A stretch of DNA of 64,000 nucleotides, from the NCBI GenBank assembly GCA_021234155.1, contig JAJEKV010000016.1:1238001-1302000 (forward strand), read 5' to 3'. Shown here piece by piece: positions 22,060 to 35,445 of this stretch. The position numbers and the translations under genes are program-made. This stretch comes from Isoetes taiwanensis. Its lineage: Eukaryota; Streptophyta; Lycopodiopsida; Isoetales; Isoetaceae. How positions within the stretch are numbered: position 1 is the first letter of the stretch; every line of letters starts with the position of its first letter. The notes below the pieces were generated by a model. It searched no databases. It saw nothing but the letters and a program-made list of their open reading frames with translations, and was not told where the DNA came from.

Positions 22060-25000
22060 GGGTTTCTTTACGGTAGCGGGGGAGGGGTCGCCATCGCTGC
22101 ATATGCCTCTTTGGCTACTTCTCGGAACAACGGTCTGGGTCTGGAGCAGCAAGTTGGTCATAGGGCATTGTCTGAATTAACCCTTTCGGATCATAGTGGA
22201 AAAGGAAGGCATAAGGTGCATAGCCATTTCAATCGAAGGTTTTGGAGCTTGCTGGAAATGATTCTTGAGACAAGAAGAAGAATCATATCATCCCCAGCCC
22301 ATGTCATTGTTCCAGAAGCGAGATGCTATTCCTTCTGCAAAAGCTGGTCGTTGCCCTGATGTCTATGTGCTATGGTTTTTCTTCCAGGTTCTGGGCAATA
22401 CAACCCTCAAATGGCAAAGGACTCTCCCCAGCTGCAGGGCTTCAACAGACAGAGTTGCAAAATACCAGCAGAAACAAATCATACATGATCGTTTGGTGGG
22501 GAACCGATTTTGTCGATCCGCAGTCATCTGTAAGTGTTTGCTTAGTATTTCTTCCCCTTCTGGGCTTCTAAGTTTATGTCTCATTTTTCCTGTCCGATCC
22601 AAGCTGTTTTTTTTAGGTTCTCAAACAAGTTTTTTTTGTGAGGCAAAAAGAAGCTAGAACTTGGGTACATTTTTCTTCCCCGCAATTGTAACTTATCCCC
22701 TAATGGATTTGAGTAAGTTATAACTACTTTCGGGATGAGGCTCTTATCTTTCCACTGTAGAAGCTAAAAAATAAAGAAAACGATATCAAGAATCTTTCAA
22801 ACATGTAGCTCTAAAATATGCATAATGTGTGTAGTATTAATTGCCATTCCGTCTGCAGAACAACATCAGGAATTTGCTCATTGATTGTTTAATCTCAACT
22901 GTAACTTTTAATAATGCAGACGTTGTTAAGTTGTGACTTCATTAAAAACATTCTTCAAGTTGCACAATCGTTTACAAGCAACCATGTAAGCAAACATCTG
23001 TAACCATGTTGGCATCTGTTTTTGTTTTGTTGTTTGCAGGATAGAGGCACAATGGAGGGTTAACACGTGGACAGAGTATTGCTTATGATTCTCAATAGTG
23101 CCAACACTGTATTGCAACAATGTATGGTGCAAGTAGTTTCAACATTTCTAATTAATCATCTGCCATAGCACCACAATGTATATGATATGCAGTGATTGTG
23201 TCTGCATTCTGCTCTAGAAAAGGAATACTGCAAACCAGCATGATAAGTTGCAATACAAGCTTATCGATGCAATAATGGTCGACTACCTTTTGTTTTAACT
23301 AATTTTGGCAGACTACCTTTTGTTTTAACTAATTTTGGCACCTGAAACAAGACGTTCTTGAGTTTTATATCAAGAGTTGGAGGTTGTTTTGGCCAAAAAC
23401 TTAGTAGGAAAAATTGAAGAATCAAATGACAATAAGCGATTAGCGATTGCAGAACCATGATAAAATTGCTCAATATGACAGTTGAAATTGTAACCCCATG
23501 CATTTCAACAATCATCAAAATTGTTGTATAGGTGTACCTGTACACTACCAAAATGCAGGGATCTATGAAAATCCGTTTAGAGGAATGGGTTTTAAGAATA
23601 TTGTACGAGCAAGTCTTTTTTAAATATATTTTTCACACAGAGAAATATACTTCGTGTATTGCCTTATCCAAGAATCACCAAGATTTTTGAGTTTTTGCTT
23701 TCAGGAGTCTTTTAGTTGTTTTTTTTTTCCTTTTTGTGTTGGTGATCTAGAGGACATTAGTAGAGGTACTCAATAGCAGAACATACATATAAATGAAAGT
23801 TCATGCCCAGCAACGCTGGGCACCATTACTAGTAATGTTTTAATGTTTACTTGTGGATGGATGAATGCAGCGGAACTACAAGCTAATTGCAACAACATGG
23901 TAGGGGTCTACTTTTATTTAAATATAGATTGCACAAACATGACTTCATGGTTATATTTAGGCCACTTCACCCTCAAGAAACTGCAGGGCAATCCTCTGTG
24001 CGCAGCACCTTGTTTTGGATGGGTTTCATGTTGGAAAACACAGAAGCCATCGTTTACATCCTCCATCGCATCGTGTTCGAGTCTCTTATTTGTCGAAACC
24101 AGCTACAAGGACATTCTAATTTGGAGGAGACGTCTAGGGCATTAGCACAACAGTTATTTGTATGGGTAATGAATGCACTTCGTAGTTTAGATGTACACCA
24201 GGGTTTATTATTTGCGATTCTCCCTAATTTCCAATAAGTTGTTTCCCTTTTTTTTTTTTTCCTTACCAGAGTTTCGCCTGTTGCCCTAGACTGGTGTGTG
24301 ATCTTTAGAAGGTATGTCATTCCAAATATTCTCTTGCTTCCATTGGTTATAGGCTGCATGAAGTTTTGTAGTCAGACAAGCTGGAATAGAGCAGAAGCAA
24401 GAATTAAGCATTAAGGCAGCCATTAAATTTATGCAAAAAGATTGATGCTAGGAGCAGAGGTTTTTATGTACCATTTCATCATCCTGTAGGAGCAAAATGT
24501 TTGATTATGTAGACACTGTAGGTTTTTTGTAGAAGGCTCCTAAGTTGATATTTTTAGTTGCTTGCTTGCTTACATACATGAACTTCAACTGGCTAGAACT
24601 TGAGGTAAAATGGTTCCTGCAACTATGTCATCTTTTTTGTCCGTAGTCCATTTTGTCGTATAAGCAAGAAAAAAAGCCTAAAGAGGTCCAGAGATTCTTG
24701 CTTCTGTCACGGGTTTTTGAAACATATCTGTTTTAGATTTCTTTGTGCAACTAAATGAACCTATATTTTGTAAGAAAAACAAAGTTTCTGAAAGAATATC
24801 ATGGCAGAGAGGATTCTTGTACAGAGATGGCTTTTGAGGTTTTTGCTCTACATTTCAAAAATTTTGTTTGCTGTGTTCTTTCATTTGTTCAGTCAGTATT
24901 GGAGAATTTTGTGGGGAGTTTCATAAGTCTAATCATGACACAGATGCAAAATGCAGCTACAGTTGTGGATCTTCAAATCCACTACCAGAATGAAGACCAT

Positions 25001-25070
25001 TTGACACAGCAGTTGGTATCTTTTATTTGTACATCATCCCATTCCAATATTTGTCAGGGCTTATGATTGC
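22060..25070 (+). other. Series of exon-like segments, gene unresolved
   Basis: Plus-strand segments with coding-like composition and splice-site-like edges lie at about 22388-22531 (acceptor CTTCCAG, donor GTAAGT), 23990-24237 and 24893-25020 (SVLENFVGSFISLIMTQMQN, donor GTATCT). They could be exons of one gene or separate captured fragments. All three frames are nearly open across the first, so its frame cannot be decided. I do not recognise the protein. Confidence 0.25.
23280..23339. repeat. 30 bp direct tandem duplication
   Basis: Two consecutive copies of a unit beginning GACTACCTTTTGTTTTAACT. Confidence 0.9.
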
Positions 25071-25837
25071 ACTTTGAGATATTTCAACCTCTTGAGATAT
25101 TTCTACTTTGGTTGTGCGCCAGGTCAAACCCCGTAAATCCTGTTAATTTGGCATCTTCTAGATTCATGCATCATATTGAGAATAAAATATATTGGTCAAG
25201 AACCTATATTATCTTTGGATTTGAGATTTGATTCTTTTGAGAAGTTGTCGGGAATTTTGGAAAGCATCTACATATTCTGATTTGGATTGGCTACATCTGC
25301 AACAATCTACCCTGCTTTCTTTGATCCCCAAATGTAACTATTCCATTCGTCTATTCCACGCAGACTTCTATAGGGTATTACATTTTGCTGCTGAGGTCTA
25401 GGAAGATATAATTGCTGTTGTGATTGATTGTACCTTTTTGGAGAAGTTGCAACAGTGTTGGGGAAGAAGATATAATGTTTTGCAGAACATGAGATGCATA
25501 TTTGCGGAAACGTTTTTAGCAATGGATTGCAACACCTAACAATCTCAAAAACTGAAAACAAACTTGGGAGATTCTTAATTCAGATTTGTATTGACAAAAA
25601 AAATATGTGCAGCAACAGCCATACTTTAGGTTAGACCATGCTTTAGAGACTTATAATATGTTTGTCCATTTTGTTTGTGCAGCGGATTTGTCCAGACAAA
25701 AACACCCTTTCTATGCAAGTTGTTGTTGGTGCTCTTTTTTCACATAAGGGCACATCCTCATTTTCTTTATGAATTATTGTTTATTAGAGCATTGTACAAA
25801 TGAAAAAAGTGATACTGGAAAATAAACAAAACCCAAT
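25071..25837. other. Spacer with one unresolved frame
   Basis: A minus-strand frame at 25561-25307 contains a Gln-rich stretch (YNQSQQQLYLPRPQQQNVIP) that could be an exon. No splice partner or family was found. Confidence 0.3.
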
Positions 25838-28254
25838 ATAAAAGAACAAACAAAATATCTTACCTACCTAGATCAAGGTATGCTTTATTTCGAATTGAAA
25901 TGTATATCGTAGTCTATTTTGGGCGAACATGCAAAGATAGCATGTGTATATTGTAGATTATGTTGCACAAAAATGCAAAGATGGCAAGCAATATCATTGT
26001 TATAAACTAGGACTTATTATCTTCATGTTGTAGCTGCTGAAGCGCTATGGCATCTTCTGAGTCCCTTGTCTATTTTCTCTTAGTGCTGTCATTCTTAATA
26101 GCAACAAGTTCATCTCCAATACGTCTCCCAGAGTTGTCTAGGAGTGGATCAATGATTGGTTTCCATCAGGCCCATAATAGCCCTCCCCTTCTTTAAAAAA
26201 CCATTAGAGCAACAATCCTCATCATCTACACACCTCCTAGATGACATATTTAACAAAATTTGGACTTATTCAAATCTAATAAATGTACTTCAAGAACCAT
26301 GATAATATTATATGTATTTTTAGCTCTTATTAATTTTAATAATTTAGATAAAAAATATGATACTTACTAAAGTTTAAAGTTGCTTTCTAAACTAATTCTT
26401 GGATTCATCTATCTAGAATTAAATTTTCATCTAAGATAACTCTGTAGAATTAAAATACGATTCTTTTCAAAATATCTAAAGAAAGTTTTAGATTGAAATT
26501 AATTAAATGATTACGTTTATGTTTAATAAAAAATGAATAGTACATTATTGATTAAATGTCAATATATTTTATCTCATCAATAATAAATTATTCAATAGTT
26601 ATTTTAAAACAAATAACTTTATATCATTTCATTAATTTCAACATAAAAGGACAAACAAAATATGTTACCTACCTAGATCAAGGTATGCTTTATTTCGAAT
26701 TGAAATGTATATCGTAGTCTATTTTGGGCGAACATGCAAAGATAGCATGTGTATATTGTAGATTATGTTGCGCAAACATGCAAAGATGGCAAGCAATATC
26801 ATTGTTATAAACTAGGACTTATTATCTTCATGTTGTAGCTGCTGAAGCGCTATGGCATCTTCTAAGTCCCTCGTCTATTTTCTCTTAGTGCTGTTATTGT
26901 TAATGGCAACAAGTTCATCTCCAATACGTCTCTCAGAGTTGTCTAGGAGTGGATCAATGATTGGTTTCCATCAGGCCCATAATAGCCCTCCCCTTCTTTA
27001 AAAAACCATTAGAGCAACAATCCTCATCATCTATACACCTCCTAGATGACATATTTAACAAAATTTGGATTTATTCAAATCTAATAAATGTACTTCAAGG
27101 ACCATGATGATATTATATGTATTTTTAGCTCTTATTGATTTTAATAATTTAGATAAAAAATATGATACTTACTAAAGTTTAAAGTTGCTTTCTAAACTAA
27201 TTCTTGGATTCATCTATCTAGAATTAAATTTTCATCTAAGATAACTCTGTAGAATTAAAATACGATTCTTTTCAAAATATCTAAAGAAAGTTTTAGATTG
27301 AAATTAATTAAATGATTACGTTTATGTTTAATAAAAAATGAATAGTACATTATTGATTAAATGTCAATATATTTTATCTCATCAATAATAAATTATTCAA
27401 TAGTTATTTTAAAACAAATAACTTTATATCATTTCATTAATTTCAACATAAAAGGACAAACAAAATATGTTACCTACCTAGATCAAGGTATGCTTTATTT
27501 CGAATTGAAATGTATATCGTAGTCTATTTTGGGCGAACATGCAAAGATAGCATGTGTATATTGTAGATTATGTTGCGCAAACATGCAAAGATGGCAAGCA
27601 ATATCATTGTTATAAACTAGGACTTATTATCTTCATGTTGTAGCTGCTGAAGCGCTATGGCATCTTCTAAGTCCCTCGTCTATTTTCTCTTAGTGCTGTT
27701 ATTGTTAATGGCAACAAGTTCATCTCCAATACGTCTCTCAGAGTTGTCTAGGAGTGGATCAATGATTGGTTTCCATCAGGCCCATAATAGCCCTCCCCTT
27801 CTTTAAAAAACCATTAGAGCAACAATCCTCATCATCTATACACCTCCTAGATGACATATTTAACAAAATTTGGATTTATTCAAATCTAATAAATGTACTT
27901 CAAGGACCATGATGATATTATATGTATTTTTAGCTCTTATTGATTTTAATAATTTAGATAAAAAATATGATACTTACTAAAGTTTAAAGTTGCTTTCTAA
28001 ACAAATTCTCGGATTCATCTATCTAGAATTAAATTTTCATCTAAGATAACTCTGTAGAATTAAAATACTATTCTTTTCAAAATATCTAAAGAAAGTTTTA
28101 GATTGAAATTAATTATATGATTACGTTTATGTTTAATAAAAAATGAATAGTTCATTATTGATTAAATGTCAATATATTTTATCTCATCAATATTAAATTA
28201 TTCAATAGTTATTTTAAAACAAATAACTTTATATCATTTAATTAATTTCAACCT
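25838..28254. repeat. Triple tandem repeat, ~805 bp unit
   Basis: Three head-to-tail copies start near 25838, 26643 and 27448. The landmark TACCTACCTAGATCAAGGTA recurs at 25861, 26666 and 27471, a constant 805 bp step. Copies 2 and 3 share variants absent from copy 1 (for example CCCTCGTC versus CCTTGTC), so copies 2 and 3 arose from a later duplication. The unit is AT-rich with no ORF. Each copy contains AGCCCTCCCCTTCTTTAAAA. Confidence 0.95.
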
Positions 28255-28975
28255 AAAACTTTTCTTAAAGTATTTTTAAAAGTGTAAAAGTTTGTAAATT
28301 GTGAAATTCTAATAATAGTGTTAAGTCAATCGCTTATCAAACCATCGGGTTTCATTTAATTATCACGATTGCTAAATTTTGAATCTGTTAAATCACTACA
28401 AATTGCAATTTTTATATTCTTGAAAGCCTAATTCTAAATAGATTCAAATGGAAATTAGTTTGGAAATCAAGTTTATTCTTTGATAAACATTATAGTTTTA
28501 ATTGAAAGATAAACTTATATAATTAAAACTTATAAAAATTATAACAATCAAGAAGAATCAAACTATTTCAAGGGATACTTGCTAGATGGTAAGGATCAGT
28601 TGACAGGACACACAAAGCCACTTCAATTCAAGTTTTGGGTTAGGGATGGGGGATGGAATACTGATCATGCAGTAAGGTGACAAGTTGCGGATGCCTGTAC
28701 AAGGAACCGAGTTGTGGCAACGGGGTGCTACAGGTGAAGTTCTTATTTCTAGAGGGCAGCCAAAACCACTTCCTCCCGTCAAGACTGTCGAAGACTCTAG
28801 CCAACTAGTGAAGGGCATCAAAGATTATATAACGCACTAAAATGATGTTCGAAATGGAAAGCACACCTCCACTCTGAAAAAAAATCACATGGACTCCCTA
28901 ATGAATTATTGCGAGAAAGTTGTGACATACTTAGAAACGAAACGACCATGTGGGGGAAGGGGGGGGGAGTGAGAG
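28255..28975. other. AT-rich spacer leading into transposase relic
   Basis: No gene recognised. The last few hundred bases may be upstream sequence of the transposase relic starting near 28976. Confidence 0.35.
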
Positions 28976-29502
28976 ATGGGTTCTTACGAGTCCGGATGGG
29001 AGGGTTCTCTTGGAGCAAGCACATCTAAGAAAGTTGACTTGGGTCCTAACAATAGTACCAAGTGGTTTGTGGGAAGTAAGGCCTCAAAACCGAAGTGGTT
29101 TGATCTGCCTGAGTGGGATCCCTTTGAGGACATCAAGGAAGGATATTTTGTGCTAGTAAGGCCTGACGATGAGGATTGTCCAATATGATTAGGGGTGGCA
29201 CTCTCTGATGTAACCACTACCATGGCTGATGGAGAGGAGTTGCGTTATGGATTCCAAGTTCAATATTGGGAGCCCATTGGAAGACACAAGAAGGCAACTT
29301 GAAGGAGCAATACACCAACTGCTGGGAGAAGAAGTGGAGGGCAAATCATGCTGATCCTCAAAGGAGGGAATTGGTGGAGTGTGTGGTATGGTCATATCCA
29401 ACTTGTCACATTTCAAAGGACAAGACACACAAGATCCCAAAAAGGGAGATGGACAAAGGCATGAGCAACCTCCATGCTATAGCATTGTATGAGGGTAGAT
29501 AA
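28976..29502 (+). pseudogene. Transposase C-terminal domain relic (WEP domain)
   Basis: The segment aligns by eye with the C-terminal domain of the transposase at 58.3-58.96 kb. WDPFEDIKEGYFVLVRPDDE matches FNPYKDLKKGMFIMARPDD; then LGVAL, a YWEP matching WWEP, and after a frame change YTNCWEKKWR matching YANCWKKRWR. A stop after CPI and at least one frameshift break it. The domain is probably a small beta-barrel, chromo- or Tudor-like module, by analogy with integrase C-terminal domains. No catalytic core remains. Confidence 0.7.
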
Positions 29503-30481
29503 TATTGAGAAGCTTGAAAACTTTCTCAATCGTAGTTTGTAAAATTTACGAGGAAAACAAGTTACCGAGTTCTTTGTGTGTGATGTGTAATTCCATTCAA
29601 GCATTCAATTCATAAGTTTTTTTTCTTTAGTATGAGTCCCATTTTCAGTTTGAGTCCCAAATGTCGAGATTTGACCCACTTTAATTAAATGCGACTTAGA
29701 CACAAATTCCCCCATAATAAACTTAGCAAATGAGAAATGTCCGCGGCGGCCTTGGTCGCCGCGATAAATTTCTTGTATTGATAAAGCTGTTAAGAACAAT
29801 GGTGTATAAAGCAAGATCAGGGGTGTATCCAGCCTCAACCATTTCTAGATGCTTTCCTTATAATCCTATCTATTCGATGACAAGAATCTGACCCTAGATT
29901 AACATGTATAATGGCTTTTATATACCACATGTTTCTTCTAGACCTGCTATTTTGAAAATGGAAAACAAAGTTTACATTTCAACTAAGAAGTTAGGTAGCT
30001 GTTTCAACACTCTCATTATGCGGGATCATAGACCATGGCATCAAGACCTATTAACTGAACATTTAACTAGTCAGAAGAACATGAATAACAAGAAATTCTT
30101 ATAGAGAATGATGGTTATATGCTGGTTAATACATTTCTAGGGGGAAGACTCAAGGATAGGCTTTTACAACAACTTCACGTCAATATAAGTTTCCAGCACT
30201 ATACACCATATCTGCCAATGGTGCTCAGCCAGAGAGTCGTTGGAAACGTAAGCCCACTCTGCTTCTCTATCAGGTTGAAACCAATTCAATTCCTAGCCAA
30301 CTGTACTTCACTTATGAAGTTGCAATCCTTTTTTGTTCAGCCTCTCTGTTTGCAATATATAGGGAACACTGGATCACTAAAAAATTGCTCTCTGCAGGCT
30401 TCTTTTTTACGACTACTAAAATGGCCCTTGCACCGACATTCCAGATGATTAACATTACAGTGATGCATTTGTTGAAAGAGC
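29503..30481. other. Intergenic, nothing recognised
   Basis: Short frames only. A small GC-rich inverted repeat (GCGGCG and CGCCGC) lies near 29741-29761. Confidence 0.35.
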
Positions 30482-30625
30482 TCATGGGTCATCTAAACAT
30501 TCCTGCTGAGCATAAGCTGCAATCATGGTATTCCATGGGACTATAACCCATACAGGCACCTGCCCAAAAAAACTAAGGGTTTCTACAGCCTGACCACGCT
30601 GGGCAAGAGCAGAAACCATCACATT
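30482..30625 (-). pseudogene. Fragment of a PLS-type PPR protein
   Basis: The minus strand reads NVMVSALAQRGQAVETLSFF and then VIVPWNTMIAAYAQQ. This matches the repeating pattern of plant PPR proteins of the PLS class (A.xLFxxMPxRDVVSWNTMIxAYAQ). Only about one and a half repeats survive before stops. Parent proteins edit organelle RNA; this piece is non-functional. Confidence 0.5.
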
Positions 30626-32254
30626 CGATGTTGACAGTAACTGAAAGAAAAAAATATTGGCCAGAAATAGATATGTCAATATGTCCCTTATTTCTTACGC
30701 ATTTTGCAATGAACTGTCATATTCTGGTGCATCAATCCGATGCTATAACGCAATTGCCTACTAAAAGTAGCCATCTATTCTTTAATGCTTCTTTTCAACA
30801 CAGCAAATTGCATTGCAAAGCAACTAATTTTAGGAAGAAGAAGCGAATTTAAATCCTCTGAAACATGGCAAATCTTTTGATCTACTACATCAAATAGACA
30901 ACAAATAAAGGGTTTTGTCAGTAGGAGGAAATGCAAGATAATCAGGAAGATAGCAAAATCAGCAATCATGGAAGTTGCTATCTTTTCAAGAAAAGCCAGA
31001 GGACACCATCCTCTTCGGAAATTTTGATAATCTGTTACCTTCCAAGGCAGATATCCAAAGGATTATTGTGCATTGCTACAGACTCACCTGGCACTGGCCG
31101 TGAGGAAATTGAAGACTGCAAAGCCACTTTGGAAGAAGAAGCTCGCATCGCCATAATGGCCGAGATTTAAAATAGAAAATCCAGCAGGTTTGACAGCAAC
31201 GAAGTACCTAATGCATCACACCTCCGAAAGCGCTCGAAATCAGCTTCCCAACGCACCAAAGATCATCAAAATCTGACACCCAAGAAGAAAGTTACAACCG
31301 ATGCTGTGCACGGCGGTCACTACATGGCGTTTAGGATTCTCCTTCTCAAATCTATCTTCCTCGATATATTGACTTCGGGGTAAGTATATAATGCTTCAGG
31401 ATCGTGCTTCAGGAGCATTATCTCGTGTTTGCACAGCTAGATGAGATTTGTAGTTATTGTAATGTTTACCTATGATTAATAGAATTGCTTTTCGTCCTTC
31501 AAATAAAAAGAGGCCCTGGGGGCGCATGGGGTCTCACTCAAGGCCATTGTATTGTTTGTCTTGAAAATGTTTAGATGAAAAGTGACATGGCTGCATGCAA
31601 TACATTCATTTCGTCATTATTAATATGTAGCATTATAACAGGGGTTTTTTTTTGTGTTTTTGTACTGTTTTCTCTAAGGTTTTCATATGATTTGGTGGCC
31701 GTATTCATCCAGGTGTACGAAATAGTATTTCTAGAGCGCACCCTTTTGTAAGCCGTTGATTTTAGGAAAGGGGGCAAATCCTGTGGTGAATATCCTCCCA
31801 TTAGTTTTAGGGTTTTTTTAGGGTTGTTTCATAATAGTGGAAAAGATTGGAAGCTAAAATAGTTATTTAATTTAACGGTGGAGATAGGAAACGGTTTGAT
31901 CTAAGGGCTAGGAGCAAAAGCCCTTTGGAAAACAGATTTGTGGAGGAGGCGGTCGATCAGTTGGAGATAGAAGAGCAGCCAACGGATTTGAAAGGGCAGG
32001 AATGGATCAGAGAGGGCAAGGGATTCTGGAAGAGAAGGGTTGGAGGAGCGGGCATCAGAGCACAGAAGATCGGAGCAGAGGAGCAAGCATCCGACCAAGG
32101 CCGACCAGATGAGAGAGAGATCGGATTGAGGGCAGACAGATTTCGAAAGGGGCATGCGGCCGATTAGATCAGAGAAGGCAGAGTTTAGAGCATTTAGGGT
32201 AGTTCGACCACTGCAGAACCACGGAGAGTCGCTAGCAGATCTGATAATTTTGTG
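30626..32254. other. Intergenic, nothing recognised
   Basis: Contains purine-rich open frames at 31925-32167 without similarity to anything known. They immediately precede the translocator pseudogene and may be the remains of its leader. Confidence 0.35.
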
Positions 32255-32960
32255 GCTGTTCGGTTATGGCAAGGAGCTAATCTTAAAACGCTAGTCATTT
32301 CTTTTGCAGTAGGTATTTCTCTTTGGTTTATTCCTTTACCTGCGGGTGTGACAAAAAAATGCATGCCAGCTGCTTGCCATATTCTTGGCCACGATAGTGG
32401 GTATTATCACACAACCTTTGCCCTTGGGGGCAGTTGCTCTAATGGGTCTTGGAGCTTCAGTTCTCACCAACACATTGACATTTTTTTGCTTTTCGGTGTA
32501 TTTGGAGATCCCATTCCTTGGTTCATTGCTCTTGCCTTCTTTTTGCAAAGGGGTTCATTAAAGCGGGTCTTGGAGACGAGTTGCTTACCAATTTGTGTCC
32601 CTCTTTGGTAAAACAAGTTTAGGTCTTGGATCTGATCTTGTTTTTAGTGAAGCTCTGTTGGCTCACGCCATTCCGTCTCAGATCGACTAGGGGCGGATGG
32701 AATTTTCTTGCCTTTGGTGAAGTCTCTATGTCTTGCATGTGGAAGCGGACACGGGGATAGCAATGTAAAAGGAAAATGGGGGCATGGCTTGTGCTCTCTT
32801 GTTTTCGGACATCCGTTATTTCCCTCGCCATGTTCTTGACCGCAATGGTCGCCAATCCATTGAGTGTTAACCTTTGCTGCGGGAGCGGGGAGCAATAGGC
32901 CAATATCTTGGGCCAGTTGGGCATTGCAAAGTGCCATTTCCTTTTGTTTAGCATCTCCCT
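32255..32960 (+). pseudogene. Plastid 2-oxoglutarate/malate translocator, processed pseudogene
   Basis: The start reads GANLKTLVISFAVGISLWFI and then PLPAGVT, the first membrane segment of DiT1/SODiT1-type carriers. After a one-base shift it continues IFLATIVGIITQPLPLGAVA, LMGLGASVLTNTLTFF, and further down RVAYQFVSLFGKTSLGLG, SEALLAHAIPS and, out of frame, remnants matching the GSNVKGKWG and FLTAM-like regions. Several transmembrane segments follow without any intron, which points to a retro-copied mRNA. Frameshifts and at least three stops rule out function. Intact proteins exchange 2-oxoglutarate for malate across the chloroplast envelope. Confidence 0.8.
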
Positions 32961-32999
32961 GAATATGTAGCCTGCCATAGCCGGAACCTGCATGCCATA

Positions 33000-33654
33000 G
33001 CCGGAATCTGCATGCCAGGGCCAATCCACAACTTCAGACCATTACATTTTCGCTGCCACAAAGCCGATTACCACACAGCCCTTACCCCCGGATCTCCCAA
33101 CAGCACAGAAAAATCCGGCCCCATGTCTTGGACCATGCACACTGCCATCGCTCCCATCATGCAATTCCGAAACCTTAGCCCCAACCTAAATCGAAAAGTG
33201 TCAAAAAAACATCCTTTAACCTTGGAAAAAAAAATGTAGCCCTTGCTACATATTAGTATTACAAGGTTGTGTTTGTCATATTGTTTTTAAAATTAGTAGT
33301 TATTAACAATTGTGTTTTTTTTTTAATGGTAGATATTATGGAATGGAATATGATTTTATCGTCCATGGAGACGATAAAATCATAAAAGCGTCCACGGATT
33401 TTATGAGGCAAATGGCACGAAACAGACGAGGCCCAGGCTCAACATCACGAACGGGAGTCATGCAGCCAAAAAGGCATCACGTACGAGATAAATCATCCTG
33501 CACAAGAAAATGACCCCGAAATTGAAGAGGCGCAAAACACTTTTGCTGTCTTCAACGACTTAATAAATTTTTAAATAATATGCTTTTAAAACGTACATAA
33601 TTAAATTACATTATCTTGTTTTTTAATTTTCAAGTTTTATCGTATGTTTGCTTT
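33000..33654. other. Intergenic with one short perfect-type hairpin
   Basis: Beyond the pseudogene no gene is seen. At 33351-33380 GATTTTATCGTC and GACGATAAAATC form an inverted repeat around a short loop. Its half resembles the TTCTA-tailed SINE 3' end. Confidence 0.5.
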
Positions 33655-34040
33655 TCTTAGGGCCCGAAGGGCCCAAAATTTTTTTTAGTATAACAACCAA
33701 CACATAATTAAAATTAATATTAACTAACACAACCATTGGGTCCAACACATTTACGTTAAAATCCCCCTTAGACCCCCTTTGGTTTGGGTGCATATTCACA
33801 CGGGGGGTGACGTAGGACAGCGAGAGCCCTTTTAATTATTGTTTGCACGTACAAAATCAACACCATATAGTATTTTGCTTAAAATCTTATAGTATTTTGC
33901 AAATTTTGTTATACAGTATACCAAATTTTGTACTTGCATACCCCACAAACGAGGAACTTTACGTACGGTCTAGATTAAGGAATAAGGGGTGAATATGCCT
34001 ATCCAACAGCTCTCGATGCCCGGAGTAACCCCGTGTACAT
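33655..34040. repeat. Dispersed repeat, arrangement A-B
   Basis: Block A (33655-33815) is the reverse complement of 41135-41285. Block B (33841-34030) is a direct copy of 40955-41130. The two blocks are therefore joined differently at the two loci. Edges carry GTGAATATGC and its complement, consistent with a TIR element or its rearranged halves. Confidence 0.75.
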
Positions 34041-35352
34041 ACTCTTGGATCAATAACTATTATTTAGGCTTTACATACACTTGGATTGTTTTGTTAAATG
34101 CAGGAACCCATAACATTTTCTAGGTCAAAAGACAACTATTCGACTTCAAACAGCTTTCTTGCCTAATTATTGTTCTCTTTGTAATGATAAAATAAACTAG
34201 AAATGTTTCCAAACACTTTATGCGTTTTGGCCCTTTTGTTGTTTCGTGCAATTCTAGAATGAAAATGCTTAGATATTCCGGACGACGTCAGATACATGAA
34301 AAAATGTTCGAAAAAAATCCAAGCTACAACTTGCTAAATTTGATTACGAACAATCATTCAACTTCCTAATACAATGCCTATTATTATATGTCCCTATTTA
34401 GTAGGCCCAAGACAAATATTAAGGATTGGCTCACAATGCAAATTGCTAGCGTTGACATGCCACCATAATATATCTAAATACACAAAACGTTGATACGTTA
34501 AAAGATAGCTAGATCTATAGCATTTCACACAAGTCATGTCTCTCTAAATAACTACAAACCACATCACTAATGAACATCACCACTTGCTATGTAACATAGA
34601 GGATCTCACTCATAGGAGTTACCGTTAATTTAGCCAACTGACCCTCTTTGATAATTATTTGTTTAACACCGACTTTAATGCAATCAATAATAGGTTTAAC
34701 GCACTTAATAATAGGAATAAATATTGTCTCTGCAAATGATTAAAAAACAAGTTGCAATTGAGTTGCTGCAACTTAGTAACCTACATAAGAACTATTTTAC
34801 ATGCCAAACAAGTTGCAATGTGCCTATATATCCACCATTGAATAGTGCATTACGCATTTGAAAAAGCTACTTAATGAATCGTTAGAATATTGTACGAACA
34901 CCAATATGGGGCTTTAAAATTTTTGTGAAAAATGTTAAATGCTACTTTTGGCGTATGCTTTAGAAGCCATGTTATTTGAATCTTATGCCAAGTGTCGTTT
35001 GCAATCCAAGCTATTGTTCTCTATCAAGAGTAGTTGCCATGTGTTAATTGATAAATTGGAATGCAGTACCATTAGCTGCTCAGTTGGGACAATTCGATAC
35101 ACTCAGTCAACAACTTTATTGTTGTGTAGTACAATTGTACTTATGCCCTGCAATGCCAGGCACCTGTTACTAGTTAGCTATTAAATTAATATGTAATTTA
35201 ACTTAGCTAAGCCTGACCCATTAGATAATCACATGAATAATTCATATGCCATTAAGTATTCACGGTGACATGTCATATATTTGTACGTATTGCATATAAA
35301 ATACTTGGAATGTCAAAGGTGCAGATGGTATACATGGATCGAATAAATTTAG
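34041..35352. other. Intergenic, AT-rich, nothing recognised
   Basis: No coding frame or repeat family was identified. Confidence 0.35.
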
Positions 35353-35445
35353 TAGAATTAGGAAAAAATAAAATAATAGAATAGAGTCGAATAGAATAGA
35401 GTTTTTATCGTCCACGGAGACCAATTGGCCTATGGGACGCAATAT
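35353..35445 (-). repeat. SINE-like 3' end, minus strand
   Basis: The reverse complement gives GTCCCATAGGCCAATTGGTC and CCGTGGACGATAAAAAC followed by TTCTA-type repeats, matching the element at 10560-10738. The 5' part is missing. A pure AATAG microsatellite follows at 35707-35745. Confidence 0.65.

Noticed and set aside
31925-32167. 80-codon plus-strand ORF ahead of the translocator pseudogene
   Set aside because: It is purine-rich and low in information, with no similarity and no splice link.
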